The notes under the pieces: generated by a model | The model's database searches: none | What the model saw: only the letters and a program-made list of their open reading frames with translations | Told to the model about the DNA's origin: nothing | Assembly: GCA_009786535.1 (NCBI GenBank) | Contig: WQRX01000028.1 | Coordinates: 1 to 40,218, forward strand | From: Defluviitaleaceae bacterium | GTDB lineage: Bacteria; Bacillota; Clostridia; Lachnospirales; WQUN01 | Reading direction: 5' to 3' | Length of the DNA stretch: 40,218 nucleotides | Part shown: piece by piece, positions 1-6,030 of the stretch | Layout: every line of letters starts with the position of its first letter | Position numbering within the stretch: position 1 is the first letter of the stretch | Made by a program: the position numbers and the translations under genes

Positions 1-38
1 TTCGTTTTTTGCCTTAACCATAAAACATAATGACAGCG

Positions 39-100
39 ATGTCCATAACATACAGTGAAAGTTGTAACTTTCACTGTATGTTATGGACATATGTTTTTTT
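39..100 (+). terminator. Long perfect hairpin with T-tract (terminator of a gene left of the window)
   Basis: Two 25-nt arms (39-63 and 66-90) are exact reverse complements separated by only 2 nt, and a run of seven T follows at 94-100. This has the shape of a Rho-independent terminator for a plus-strand gene ending left of the window. The AT-rich 25-bp stem is much longer than an ordinary terminator stem, so it could also be a relic palindrome from an insertion. Confidence 0.7.
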
Positions 101-222
101 CCGTGTAGAATAATCCACAAGAAGCCGCCCACGCGCGCCGCGGCTGAACGCATTCCCATTACTGCGCAGAATGGGGCTGGAAAATTATGTGAAGCGATTA
201 CATTCACAGAATGGAGAGAGTT
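101..222 (+). other. Gene-free leader with several small inverted repeats
   Basis: No gene is visible here. Short complementary pairs occur: AGCCGC (123-128) with GCGGCT (140-145), CCATT with AATGG around 156-175, and TGTGAA (188-193) with TTCACA (203-208). The last pair stands just before the Shine-Dalgarno sequence of the next gene. I match none of this to a known riboswitch family. It is probably the promoter and 5' leader of the gene at 223. Confidence 0.3.
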
Positions 223-801
223 ATGAAAAAACTGTTTATGAGATTTTTTACAGCCTTGATGGTGGCATCATTTGTCTTTTTATCTATTCCAATTGTTGTT
301 TACGCAAGTGAAGGTTATATTTGCAACATTATACTAAATCAACAAATTGAACGTGAGTCGGCTCGCTTGCAACGTTATAGAAATGAAGCCGTACGAAGCA
401 TGAATGCTCGTGGGGTTGTAACTTTTGATATTGCACCAATGATGGCAAATCTTGGGCCGTTGATGGGGGTTGTACATAATATAAGAACAAGGGCGTCCGA
501 TTTTGAAAACAATGGGTTTATACCAAATTTTGACAATGTTGCAGAGTTTCAAACGGGTGTTTTTTTGGCGACTGCAAGAGGTCAAGTTAATACAAGGATA
601 TTATTGCCAAACCAAGTTCAAGCAGTGCCGCATGGCACAGTTGGTTTTATTAATGAGGCAATTGTTTCTTCAGGTTCGTCAAGTAGTTGGAGTGGATTTA
701 CAATTGCTGCACAAGCTAATTCTGGTTGGGTAAATCTGTCTAATAATTCTGCAACCTTTACTTCCGCTGTGTCTGCTCAACGCCGACCTGATGATAATTA
801 A
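223..801 (+). CDS. Unrecognised secreted protein
   Basis: This 192-residue protein matches no family I know. It opens with a classical signal peptide: Lys-Lys, then a hydrophobic stretch at about residues 9-26, then a VYA-S site that fits signal peptidase I. The mature part is hydrophilic, starts with a helical segment rich in Arg, Gln and Glu, and ends with a Ser-rich and Asn-rich tail. I chose ATG 223 because GGAGAG (213-218) is correctly placed for it. The in-frame ATG at 211 would overlap that Shine-Dalgarno sequence. Codons are AT-rich compared with the tldD, flagellar and thiI genes, which suggests acquired DNA. It is followed at once by a terminator-like hairpin and another exported orphan. 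It lacks a lipobox and LPXTG, so it is probably released or loosely cell-associated. Confidence 0.7.
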   Translation: MKKLFMRFFTALMVASFVFLSIPIVVYASEGYICNIILNQQIERESARLQRYRNEAVRSMNARGVVTFDIAPMMANLGPLMGVVHNIRTRASDFENNGFIPNFDNVAEFQTGVFLATARGQVNTRILLPNQVQAVPHGTVGFINEAIVSSGSSSSWSGFTIAAQANSGWVNLSNNSATFTSAVSAQRRPDDN

Positions 802-810
802 TAAAAATAT

Positions 811-849
811 AAGGAGTTATTTCATGAGAATGATTCAACTCCTTTTTTT
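811..849 (+). terminator. Terminator-like hairpin between the two small exported genes
   Basis: AAGGAGTT (811-818) pairs with AACTCCTT (837-844), and Ts continue to 849. This would stop transcription after the gene at 223-801. The left arm is also a perfect Shine-Dalgarno sequence 7 nt before an ATG at 824 that opens a 10-codon ORF ending inside the ribosome binding site of the next gene. Confidence 0.6.
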
Positions 850-864
850 GAGGTGATAACAAGT

Positions 865-1476
865 ATGAAAAAAAAGTTCTATATTTTATTAACATTAATT
901 TTATTAATTGCTTTTATATTCGGAGCAATTACTTTTATGTGGTTTAGATATATTTCTAATGCATTTGAACCATTTATTAATATAATGGATGAATCCATTT
1001 TTAGCCGTAGTGAATTTCAATCATCAACGTTGCGACATACGCACCCATTGCTTACATACAGAGAAGAAATAATTCCATTATCGCTTGAAACCTTCCACAC
1101 AATTGAAATTTTCAGACCTTTTTTCTTGGATTTTGGCGGTTATATATCGGTTAGCACAGTAATTCCTGTAAATTTTGAATCGGGTGTTTTTATTAACGCT
1201 TACACAGATTATTCATTAAATTTAACATACAGACCGCGCCGTGGTGAGCTTGTATTGGGATTGGTTGAAGTTGAAGCGAGAATGGGAAATCTTTTTACAG
1301 ATGATATTGGCGCAAGAGTTAATAGATATGGATATCTTCATAAAGATTGTAGGTTGCCATACGATGACTTGACCAAATGGCTGTGCAGACATGAACGATT
1401 TTATGAATCTATAATGTCATTATTCGCGTTCATGAGAGAAATTTTTGGTGATGAAGTGTTTGATGGTGTAAGATAA
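865..1476 (+). CDS. Unrecognised membrane-anchored protein
   Basis: This 203-residue protein has a Lys-rich N-terminus and one strongly hydrophobic segment (about residues 6-27) followed by an extracytoplasmic domain rich in Phe, Arg and acidic residues. There is no clear cleavage site, so the hydrophobic segment probably stays as an anchor. ATG 865 is preceded by GAGGTGA (850-856) at 8-nt spacing. An in-frame GTG at 853 would lie within that Shine-Dalgarno sequence and is less likely. I recognise no domain. Like its upstream neighbour it is AT-rich and without an evident functional partner, consistent with an acquired two-gene patch. A strong bidirectional terminator follows at 1565. Confidence 0.65.
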   Translation: MKKKFYILLTLILLIAFIFGAITFMWFRYISNAFEPFINIMDESIFSRSEFQSSTLRHTHPLLTYREEIIPLSLETFHTIEIFRPFFLDFGGYISVSTVIPVNFESGVFINAYTDYSLNLTYRPRRGELVLGLVEVEARMGNLFTDDIGARVNRYGYLHKDCRLPYDDLTKWLCRHERFYESIMSLFAFMREIFGDEVFDGVR

Positions 1477-1564
1477 TTAATGTAATTATATCTCATATTG
1501 TATCCCAATTTGATTCCCATAAATAAATTAAAATCCCGCCATCGAATCATACATTAGCCCCACC

Positions 1565-1597
1565 AAAAAATCCGCAGTTCATTCCTGCGGATTTTTT
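1565..1597. terminator. Bidirectional Rho-independent terminator
   Basis: AAAAAATCCGCAG (1565-1577) and its exact complement (1585-1597) enclose a 7-nt loop. The stem ends in A6 on one side and T6 or more on the other, so it can terminate both the plus-strand gene ending at 1476 and the minus-strand pmbA transcript. Confidence 0.85.
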
Positions 1598-1643
1598 TCA
1601 TTTTTGTCATAACCAACCGTCAAGCCTTGCAACAATAGGGGGT

Positions 1644-1697
1644 GAAGGGGGACGCGTCCCCCTTCCGGGGCTTGGGGCAGCGCCCCAAGATTTGGGT
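1644..1697. repeat. GC-rich double palindrome, partial copy of a dispersed repeat
   Basis: A 22-nt perfect palindrome (GAAGGGGGACG and its complement, 1644-1665) is followed by CTTGGGGC-AGC-GCCCCAAG (1671-1689) and then TTTAATC (around 1696). The end resembles the right terminus of the element at 35918-36168 (GGGGCGGTGCCCCAAGG then TTTTAATC), so both belong to one dispersed intergenic family. It lies just past the pmbA stop and may assist termination. Confidence 0.55.
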
Positions 1698-1706
1698 TTA
1701 ATCACT

Positions 1707-3062
1707 TCACATTCCCGATATCCGTAACCCGTTCACCAGCACGGAGGGCATACCCATGCCGCCTGTGCCCATGGAATGGAAACGCAGGTCGCTGCCCACG
1801 GTTTCAATATTTTTAAGCAATTCGTAGAAGTTGCCCGCTACGGTAATTTGCTCTATGGGGCGTGTAATTGCGCCATTTTCGATAAGGAAGCCATCGGCAG
1901 AGAAGGAAAAATCCCCGCTTACGGCATTTGCGCCCGAGTGCAGCCCCGCCATTTCCGTAATGAGTACGCCTTTTTCTACGGGTTTAATCAGGTCTTGGAA
2001 GGACGTTTCCGACGGTTGCAAATACAGGTTATTTACAGACGTACCAATTGCCCCGCCAAACCCTGCCTTGGACGCATTGCCCGTGGATTTTACCCCGTCC
2101 TTTGCGGCGGATTTTAAATTATACAGGAGCGTTTTTAGTACGCCGTTTTCGATAACAGCCTTTTGTTGGGTGGCAACGCCTTCGGCGTCGAACGCCATAC
2201 TGCCAAGGGACTTGTCGCATACGCCGTCGTCACGCAAAACAATATGCGGGGCGGCGACAACTTCGCCCAAGCGGTCTTTATTGAGCATGGAAAAGCCTTT
2301 TTGCCCATTCTCTGCCATAAAAACGCCGGAAAACACGCCAAATAAGTCTTTGGTAGAAGAATTATCAAAAACCACGGGCAAATCTCCCGATTCCATGGAA
2401 GACGCGCCAAGGTAGGACAGCGCTTTTTTTACGGCTTTTTCTGCAAGAGTTTTGTAACAAAAGTCTGCAAAGTCGCGCCCGTTCCAATATTCGTAGCCGC
2501 TTTTGGTAACGCCGTTTTCTTCCACGCGGGCAATGATGTATGCCATCGCCATGTTTTGCTTTTGCGCAAGGTCTAACCCGTGGGAATTGGCGATAGACAT
2601 TGCGCCTTCGCTATTGGCAACGGTGCAATAGTCCGCCATTTTTACGCGCGGGTCCAGTGATTTTGCGTATTTTTCCATTTCCAGTGCCCACTCAATTTTT
2701 TGGGCGGCGTCGATATTGTTTAACGCTTCGTTGTAGCTGTTGACGGTGGGGTAACTTTCGTCACCCTTATACAGCTTTTCCACTTCTTCCTCTTCTATAA
2801 TGCCTGCGTTGGCGGCGGCGTTATCTAAAAGGGGGTTAATGAGCTCCGGCGCCATTTTTTCCGTATAGGCATAGCCCATTTTGCCGTTAAACGTACCGCG
2901 GAAGCCAACCCCTTCTAAGGAAGTATTCTTGTATTCGCTAATTTCGCCGTTTAATACACGCACGCTAAAGCTGGTGCTTCCGCTGTGAAAAAGCTCGCAG
3001 TCCGTAAAGCCCTTGGTCTTGGCTTGGGCAAAAATTTCGGTTTTAAACGTATCAAAAGTCAT
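1707..3062 (-). CDS. pmbA: PmbA/TldE-like subunit of the TldD/TldE metalloprotease
   Basis: This 451-residue protein has the TldD/PmbA fold signature along its length. The N-terminal domain covers about residues 1-190, and the C-terminal domain has glycine-rich blocks such as GFGGAIGTSVNNLY and the terminal MGTGGMGMPSVLVNG region. It lacks the HExxxH zinc motif of its partner TldD, as expected for the PmbA/TldE subunit. The TldD/TldE heterodimer is a cytoplasmic zinc protease known to trim the microcin B17 precursor and degrade unfolded peptides such as the CcdA antitoxin. The ATG at 3062 shares one base with the tldD stop (TAATG), so the two are translationally coupled and made in matched amounts. 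It is the last gene of its operon. In this window, the BrnT-linked antitoxin or a peptide product could be substrates, but nothing shows it. Confidence 0.9.
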   Translation of the reverse strand: MTFDTFKTEIFAQAKTKGFTDCELFHSGSTSFSVRVLNGEISEYKNTSLEGVGFRGTFNGKMGYAYTEKMAPELINPLLDNAAANAGIIEEEEVEKLYKGDESYPTVNSYNEALNNIDAAQKIEWALEMEKYAKSLDPRVKMADYCTVANSEGAMSIANSHGLDLAQKQNMAMAYIIARVEENGVTKSGYEYWNGRDFADFCYKTLAEKAVKKALSYLGASSMESGDLPVVFDNSSTKDLFGVFSGVFMAENGQKGFSMLNKDRLGEVVAAPHIVLRDDGVCDKSLGSMAFDAEGVATQQKAVIENGVLKTLLYNLKSAAKDGVKSTGNASKAGFGGAIGTSVNNLYLQPSETSFQDLIKPVEKGVLITEMAGLHSGANAVSGDFSFSADGFLIENGAITRPIEQITVAGNFYELLKNIETVGSDLRFHSMGTGGMGMPSVLVNGLRISGM

Positions 3063-4462
3063 TATTTTCTACCTCCTACCGTTAGCTCTTTTACACGAAT
3101 CATGGGCTGTCCTACATTAGTGGGTACCGAGCCGCTTATCGAACCGCACATGCCCTGCGCGGCACGGAAATTATCCGCTACCTTGTCGATGTTAAGCAGT
3201 ACCTCGTGCCCCTTGCCGATAAGGGTTGCACCGCGCACAGGTTCGGCAATTTTGCCGTCGCGGATTAGATAGCCCTCCAGTACGGCGAAGTTAAATTCCC
3301 CGCTTGCCGGGTCTACCGAGCCGCCGCCCATTTTTTTGGCATACAGACCGTAAGGCGTACCCGAAATAATACTTTCTGTCGAGTCGGTGCCGTTTAAAAT
3401 ATACGTGTTGGTCATGCGTGACGTTGGAGCAAAGCGGTAGTTTTCGCGCCGCCCGCTGCCCGTAGACGCCATGCCCATTTTTAAGCCGTTTAAATAGTCT
3501 ACAAGGTAGGATTTTAAAACGCCGTTTTCAATTAAAACGTTACGGCGGGTTTTGCCGCCTTCGTCGTCGATATTTAGGCTGCCCCATTCGCCGGAGAGTG
3601 TACCGTCGTCGATAGCGGTTACGCAGTCGGCGGCAATTTTTTCGCCCATTTTTCCGCAGAAAACAGAGGCGCCTTTGGCAACGCCTGTCGCCTCTAGGCT
3701 ATGGGCGCAGGCCTCATGGAAAATAACGCCCCCGAAAGCATTGTCTACGATAACAGGCATTTTACCGCTGGGTGCGTAGTCGGCCTTTAGCATGGTAACG
3801 GCAACCTCTGCCGCGTCCTTGCCTATTTTTTCAATGTCAATGGAATCCAGTAATTCGAAGCCGCCTTTTGCACCCGGGGCTTCGTACCCTGTTTGCTTTT
3901 CGTTGCCTTGGGAAGCAACCGCCTGCACCATTACGCGGGTATATACGCGTTTATCCTCCGCCCAAAGCCCGTTGGAATTTGCTACAAAAATATCCCGCGA
4001 AATGCCCGAGTAGGAATTGGACGTTTGCGTTACCAGTGGGTCAAAATTATATGACGCTTGCGATGCGGCGCGCAAACGTTCAACTATATCTTTTTTTACT
4101 ACCTTTTCCGGCGGAATTACGGCTGTATCCGCAAATTTTAAGCGGTCGCTTTTGTCCAGCACCAGTACACCTTTAATATTAATTTCGCCCTTTAGGCTGG
4201 CTTTTACGGCTTGGGAAGCATCCTTAGCCAGCTTAAGCAGGCTATCGCGCGAGGTGTCGTTGGTATAGGCGTATACGGCATTTGTACCTGTAATAATGCG
4301 CAAGCCCAGCCCGTAATCTACACCCCAATTGGCTTTTTCGATTTGCCCGTTGGTCATTTGAATCGTATCCCGTACGGAATTTTCCATAAAAATTTCCGCC
4401 AGGTCGCCGCCTGTGGAAAGCGCGGCAGTAAGAACATCATACACTAACTGCTTGTCCAGCAT
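3062..4462 (-). CDS. tldD: TldD zinc metalloprotease
   Basis: This 466-residue protein carries HEACAH at residues 249-254, the HExxxH zinc-binding motif that defines catalytic TldD. The second His replaces the usual GH context with AH, but all metal-binding residues are present. The conserved block RRENYRFAPTSRMTNTYIL and the C-terminal substrate-groove region (GGSVDPASGEFNF) also fit the family. It works in the cytoplasm with PmbA, encoded immediately downstream with a 1-nt overlap. The start at 4462 is supported by GAGGAGGT a few bases upstream. A divergent promoter pair lies in the 145-nt gap to the gene at 4608. Family length is usually 450-480 residues, so the protein is complete. Confidence 0.93.
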   Translation of the reverse strand: MLDKQLVYDVLTAALSTGGDLAEIFMENSVRDTIQMTNGQIEKANWGVDYGLGLRIITGTNAVYAYTNDTSRDSLLKLAKDASQAVKASLKGEINIKGVLVLDKSDRLKFADTAVIPPEKVVKKDIVERLRAASQASYNFDPLVTQTSNSYSGISRDIFVANSNGLWAEDKRVYTRVMVQAVASQGNEKQTGYEAPGAKGGFELLDSIDIEKIGKDAAEVAVTMLKADYAPSGKMPVIVDNAFGGVIFHEACAHSLEATGVAKGASVFCGKMGEKIAADCVTAIDDGTLSGEWGSLNIDDEGGKTRRNVLIENGVLKSYLVDYLNGLKMGMASTGSGRRENYRFAPTSRMTNTYILNGTDSTESIISGTPYGLYAKKMGGGSVDPASGEFNFAVLEGYLIRDGKIAEPVRGATLIGKGHEVLLNIDKVADNFRAAQGMCGSISGSVPTNVGQPMIRVKELTVGGRK

Positions 4463-4493
4463 GTTTTACCTCCTCAATTAACTGCTTTTTTGT

Positions 4494-4521
4494 AGTTTAC
4501 CACTTTTTAGCAGATGTGCAA
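4494..4521 (-). promoter_or_regulatory. Likely sigma-A promoter of tldD-pmbA
   Basis: On the minus strand TTGCAC (4521-4516) is followed after 16 nt by TAAACT (4499-4494), which is preceded by TGG as in an extended -10. It lies about 30 nt before the tldD ATG. The call rests on motif reading only. Confidence 0.45.
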
Positions 4522-4556
4522 ATGATAGGGGAGTTGATAATCCTTTCGTGACTTTG

Positions 4557-4565
4557 TGGTATAAT
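4557..4565 (+). promoter_or_regulatory. Extended -10 promoter for the retropepsin pair
   Basis: TGGTATAAT at 4557-4565 is a perfect extended -10 element (TGn-TATAAT) 43 nt before ATG 4608. The nearest -35-like sequence, TTGATA (4534-4539), is 20 nt away, which is too far for normal use. Initiation probably depends on the extended -10. Confidence 0.55.
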
Positions 4566-4607
4566 TACCTTGAAGGCGCTTTAATGCATTGAAAGGGGCA
4601 AACAAGT

Positions 4608-4913
4608 ATGCGTAAATTGATTGATAATCCAAGTTATATGACTTTTGAAGAAATGGAAGAAAGATACATTGGGAAGTGGATACTTATTACCAATTGCAAT
4701 TATAACCCTTATCAAAAACTTCTTGGGGGTATACCTGTGGCGGTGGCAGATTCTGTTTTTGAGGGGCAATCCGATGGATTTTACGATAAATTTAAAGAAC
4801 CGCAATATGCCCCAAGAACGGATAGAGATTTTGATTATGACAGCGTTCCGGGCGTAATGGGTTTCTTTCATACGTTAACATTGATTGGTGATGAAGATGA
4901 CACTCACAATTGA
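4608..4913 (+). CDS. Small uncharacterised protein coupled to a retropepsin-like protease
   Basis: This 101-residue, acidic, soluble protein has no signal peptide or membrane segment. GAAAGGGG (4591-4598) supports ATG 4608. The middle (KLLGGIPVAVADSVFEGQ) and the aromatic, acidic C-terminus suggest a compact folded domain. I know no function. Its last bases overlap the start of the aspartic-protease-like gene, so the two are very probably co-translated and act together. The protein could be an accessory subunit, substrate or inhibitor of that protease; this is inference from position only. The pair is AT-richer than tldD, and the intact coupling argues against decay. Confidence 0.75.
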   Translation: MRKLIDNPSYMTFEEMEERYIGKWILITNCNYNPYQKLLGGIPVAVADSVFEGQSDGFYDKFKEPQYAPRTDRDFDYDSVPGVMGFFHTLTLIGDEDDTHN

Positions 4914-5397
4914 TGATAAAACTCGAGTTGAATACAATCGCAGCAAAGGCCATGTATACATTGATATTCCAATTATTCGTGAAGGCGGTACAAATTCAGA
5001 CAGGATAAATTTCATGTATGATACGGGAGCGTATATAACTGTTATAAATCGTGAAATGTATGAATGGTATGGTTTAAATAAATTTCCTCGCAGGGCTGCA
5101 ACAATGGGTGGCTATGTTGGCTCAACTCCCGGATATATTTTTCAAGTACCGGGCATGAAAATTGGCAAGCGTTTACTTTTAGGGGTATGGGCGTTTACGC
5201 CAAAAAGCAAAGAAATAAAACAAAACCTCTTGGGTGATAATGTCATTGAGTATTTCAGACCTTTGCAAGACAATCAAAACGATTGTTTTTACTTCATTGA
5301 TAACTTGTACCCCGAGCCTTATATGAGCCCTGATAAATCGCTTTCCTTTGCTTGTGACAAAATAATGATTATTGAAGAAATGGAAGCTAGTTATTGA
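4897..5397 (+). CDS. Retropepsin-like aspartic protease
   Basis: This is a protein of about 166 residues. The segment FMYDTGAYITVI puts the aspartic-protease triad D-T-G at residues 42-44, followed by Ala and hydrophobic residues exactly as in retropepsins. Further on NLLGDNVIEYF matches the second hydrophobic-Gly motif (LLG followed by an acidic residue) that packs against the active site. Only one D-T-G is present, so the active enzyme would be a homodimer, as in retroviral and bacterial single-domain proteases. No signal peptide is visible, so it is cytoplasmic. In-frame starts are TTG 4885, ATG 4891 and ATG 4897. I prefer 4897, with GGTGA 5 nt upstream. It overlaps the preceding gene by about 17 nt. 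The biological substrate is unknown. Confidence 0.75.
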   Translation: MTLTIDDKTRVEYNRSKGHVYIDIPIIREGGTNSDRINFMYDTGAYITVINREMYEWYGLNKFPRRAATMGGYVGSTPGYIFQVPGMKIGKRLLLGVWAFTPKSKEIKQNLLGDNVIEYFRPLQDNQNDCFYFIDNLYPEPYMSPDKSLSFACDKIMIIEEMEASY

Positions 5398-5430
5398 ACG
5401 AAGGCATTTTATGTCGGTGGTTGCACTAAA

Positions 5431-5784
5431 CTACACCTGCCGTACCTCAACTTTACCGCGCAATAATTTTGCCAGTTCTATTACCGTGTTAATTTCTTCT
5501 TCATTATAATCATACAGTGCCGCCATAAGATGCGTAAATTTGGCGGTGTTGTTGGAATGCGGGATGTCAATTTTTCCTGTAATCAAATAATCAATTGAAC
5601 AGCTATATAGTTGTGCTAGTTTATAGAGGTTTTCTAAACTTACGCCAGATGATGCCCGTTCAATAAGCCCAATAAAAGAAGGTGAAACGCCCACCAACTC
5701 CGAAAGCCGTTCGTTTGTTATGCGGCTTTTTTTTCGTTGCTCTTTTAACCGCACGCCGATTTGCTTCCAATCCAACGTTTGCAT
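5431..5784 (-). CDS. XRE-family transcriptional regulator
   Basis: This 117-residue protein has a Cro/C1-type helix-turn-helix at about residues 9-66. It runs from GVRLKEQRKKSRITNERLSE, through the recognition helix near VSPSFIGLIERA, to the SLENLYKLAQLYSCSIDYLI segment. A short acidic and helical C-terminus may dimerise. AGGGGTGG stands just before the ATG. It is monocistronic and divergent from the giant flagellin gene. Both genes have the same -35/-10 pair (TTGCAA, 17 nt, TAGTAT), and a 13-bp imperfect inverted repeat lies between them. The simplest inference is that this protein binds there to regulate itself and perhaps the flagellin. It could also be a stray phage-type repressor, since no phage genes are nearby. 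Confidence 0.85.
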   Translation of the reverse strand: MQTLDWKQIGVRLKEQRKKSRITNERLSELVGVSPSFIGLIERASSGVSLENLYKLAQLYSCSIDYLITGKIDIPHSNNTAKFTHLMAALYDYNEEEINTVIELAKLLRGKVEVRQV

Positions 5785-5813
5785 ATAACCACCCCTTGTG
5801 TGCCGATTTGTTA

Positions 5814-5842
5814 ATACTAGGATTAGGGAGTTATGCTTGCAA
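5814..5842 (-). promoter_or_regulatory. Sigma-A type promoter of the XRE gene
   Basis: On the minus strand TTGCAA (5842-5837), a 17-nt spacer and TAGTAT (5819-5814) precede the XRE start codon by about 30 nt. The hexamers are identical to those of the plus-strand promoter at 5901-5929. Confidence 0.55.
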
Positions 5843-5849
5843 GATATGG

Positions 5850-5879
5850 ATAGTCACGCTATAACAATAGTGTGGCTAT
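5850..5879. promoter_or_regulatory. Inverted repeat, candidate XRE operator
   Basis: ATAGTCACGCTAT (5850-5862) and ATAGTGTGGCTAT (5867-5879) are inverted copies matching at 11 of 13 positions around a 4-nt centre. There is no T-tract, so it is not a terminator. It sits midway between the two divergent promoters, where a regulator of both genes would bind. Confidence 0.4.
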
Positions 5880-5900
5880 TAATCAATTCGCTAGTGCAAC

Positions 5901-5929
5901 TTGCAATAATTTTACAATAATGATAGTAT
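5901..5929 (+). promoter_or_regulatory. Sigma-A type promoter toward the giant flagellin
   Basis: TTGCAA (5901-5906), a 17-nt spacer and TAGTAT (5924-5929) face the flagellin gene. An 8-bp inverted repeat, TTGCAATA (5901-5908) with TATTGCAA (5927-5934), coincides with the two hexamers. A transcript from here would have a leader of about 95 nt. Confidence 0.45.
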
Positions 5930-5957
5930 TGCAATTATAAAATATATTGTATAGCTA

Positions 5958-5985
5958 TTATGTTTTTGGAAGAACCTGCCGATAC
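5958..5985 (+). promoter_or_regulatory. Probable sigma-D (sigma-28) promoter of the giant flagellin
   Basis: GCCGATAC (5978-5985) matches 7 of 8 positions of the sigma-28 -10 element GCCGATAA. The -35 is poor (TTAT at 5958-5961 with a 16-nt spacer, against TAAA). The expected start near 5992 gives a leader of about 40 nt. Two GGA triplets, at 5993-5995 and 6020-6022 (the second in the Shine-Dalgarno), are candidate CsrA sites. Confidence 0.55.
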
Positions 5986-6030
5986 AACCTCCGGAAGCGA
6001 TACATACTGCACCGCGAAAGGAAAATCGTT

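Noticed and set aside
188..208. TGTGA...TCACA as a CRP-type site
   Set aside because: The half-sites are 11 nt apart rather than 6, and CRP-type regulation is not typical for this group. It is treated as a plain inverted repeat.
824..856. Ten-codon ORF listed as a gene
   Set aside because: It is too short to support on sequence alone and overlaps a terminator-like hairpin. It is kept as an observation only.
1831..2415. Plus-strand open frame of 194 codons opposite pmbA
   Set aside because: It lies wholly inside pmbA, which has strong family support and coupling with tldD. The composition is that of a shadow frame.
3215..3222. GCCGATAA match to the sigma-D -10 on the plus strand
   Set aside because: It is inside tldD, has no TAAA at the right distance that I can see, and no plus-strand gene starts downstream.
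4534..4539. TTGATA as the -35 of the promoter at 4557
   Set aside because: The spacer to TATAAT would be 20 nt, outside the normal range. The extended -10 explains the promoter better.
5947..6030. N-terminal extension of the giant flagellin reading frame by 28 codons
   Set aside because: It covers the sigma-D type -10, is not flagellin-like, and ATG 6031 has a good Shine-Dalgarno sequence and the normal flagellin N-terminus.
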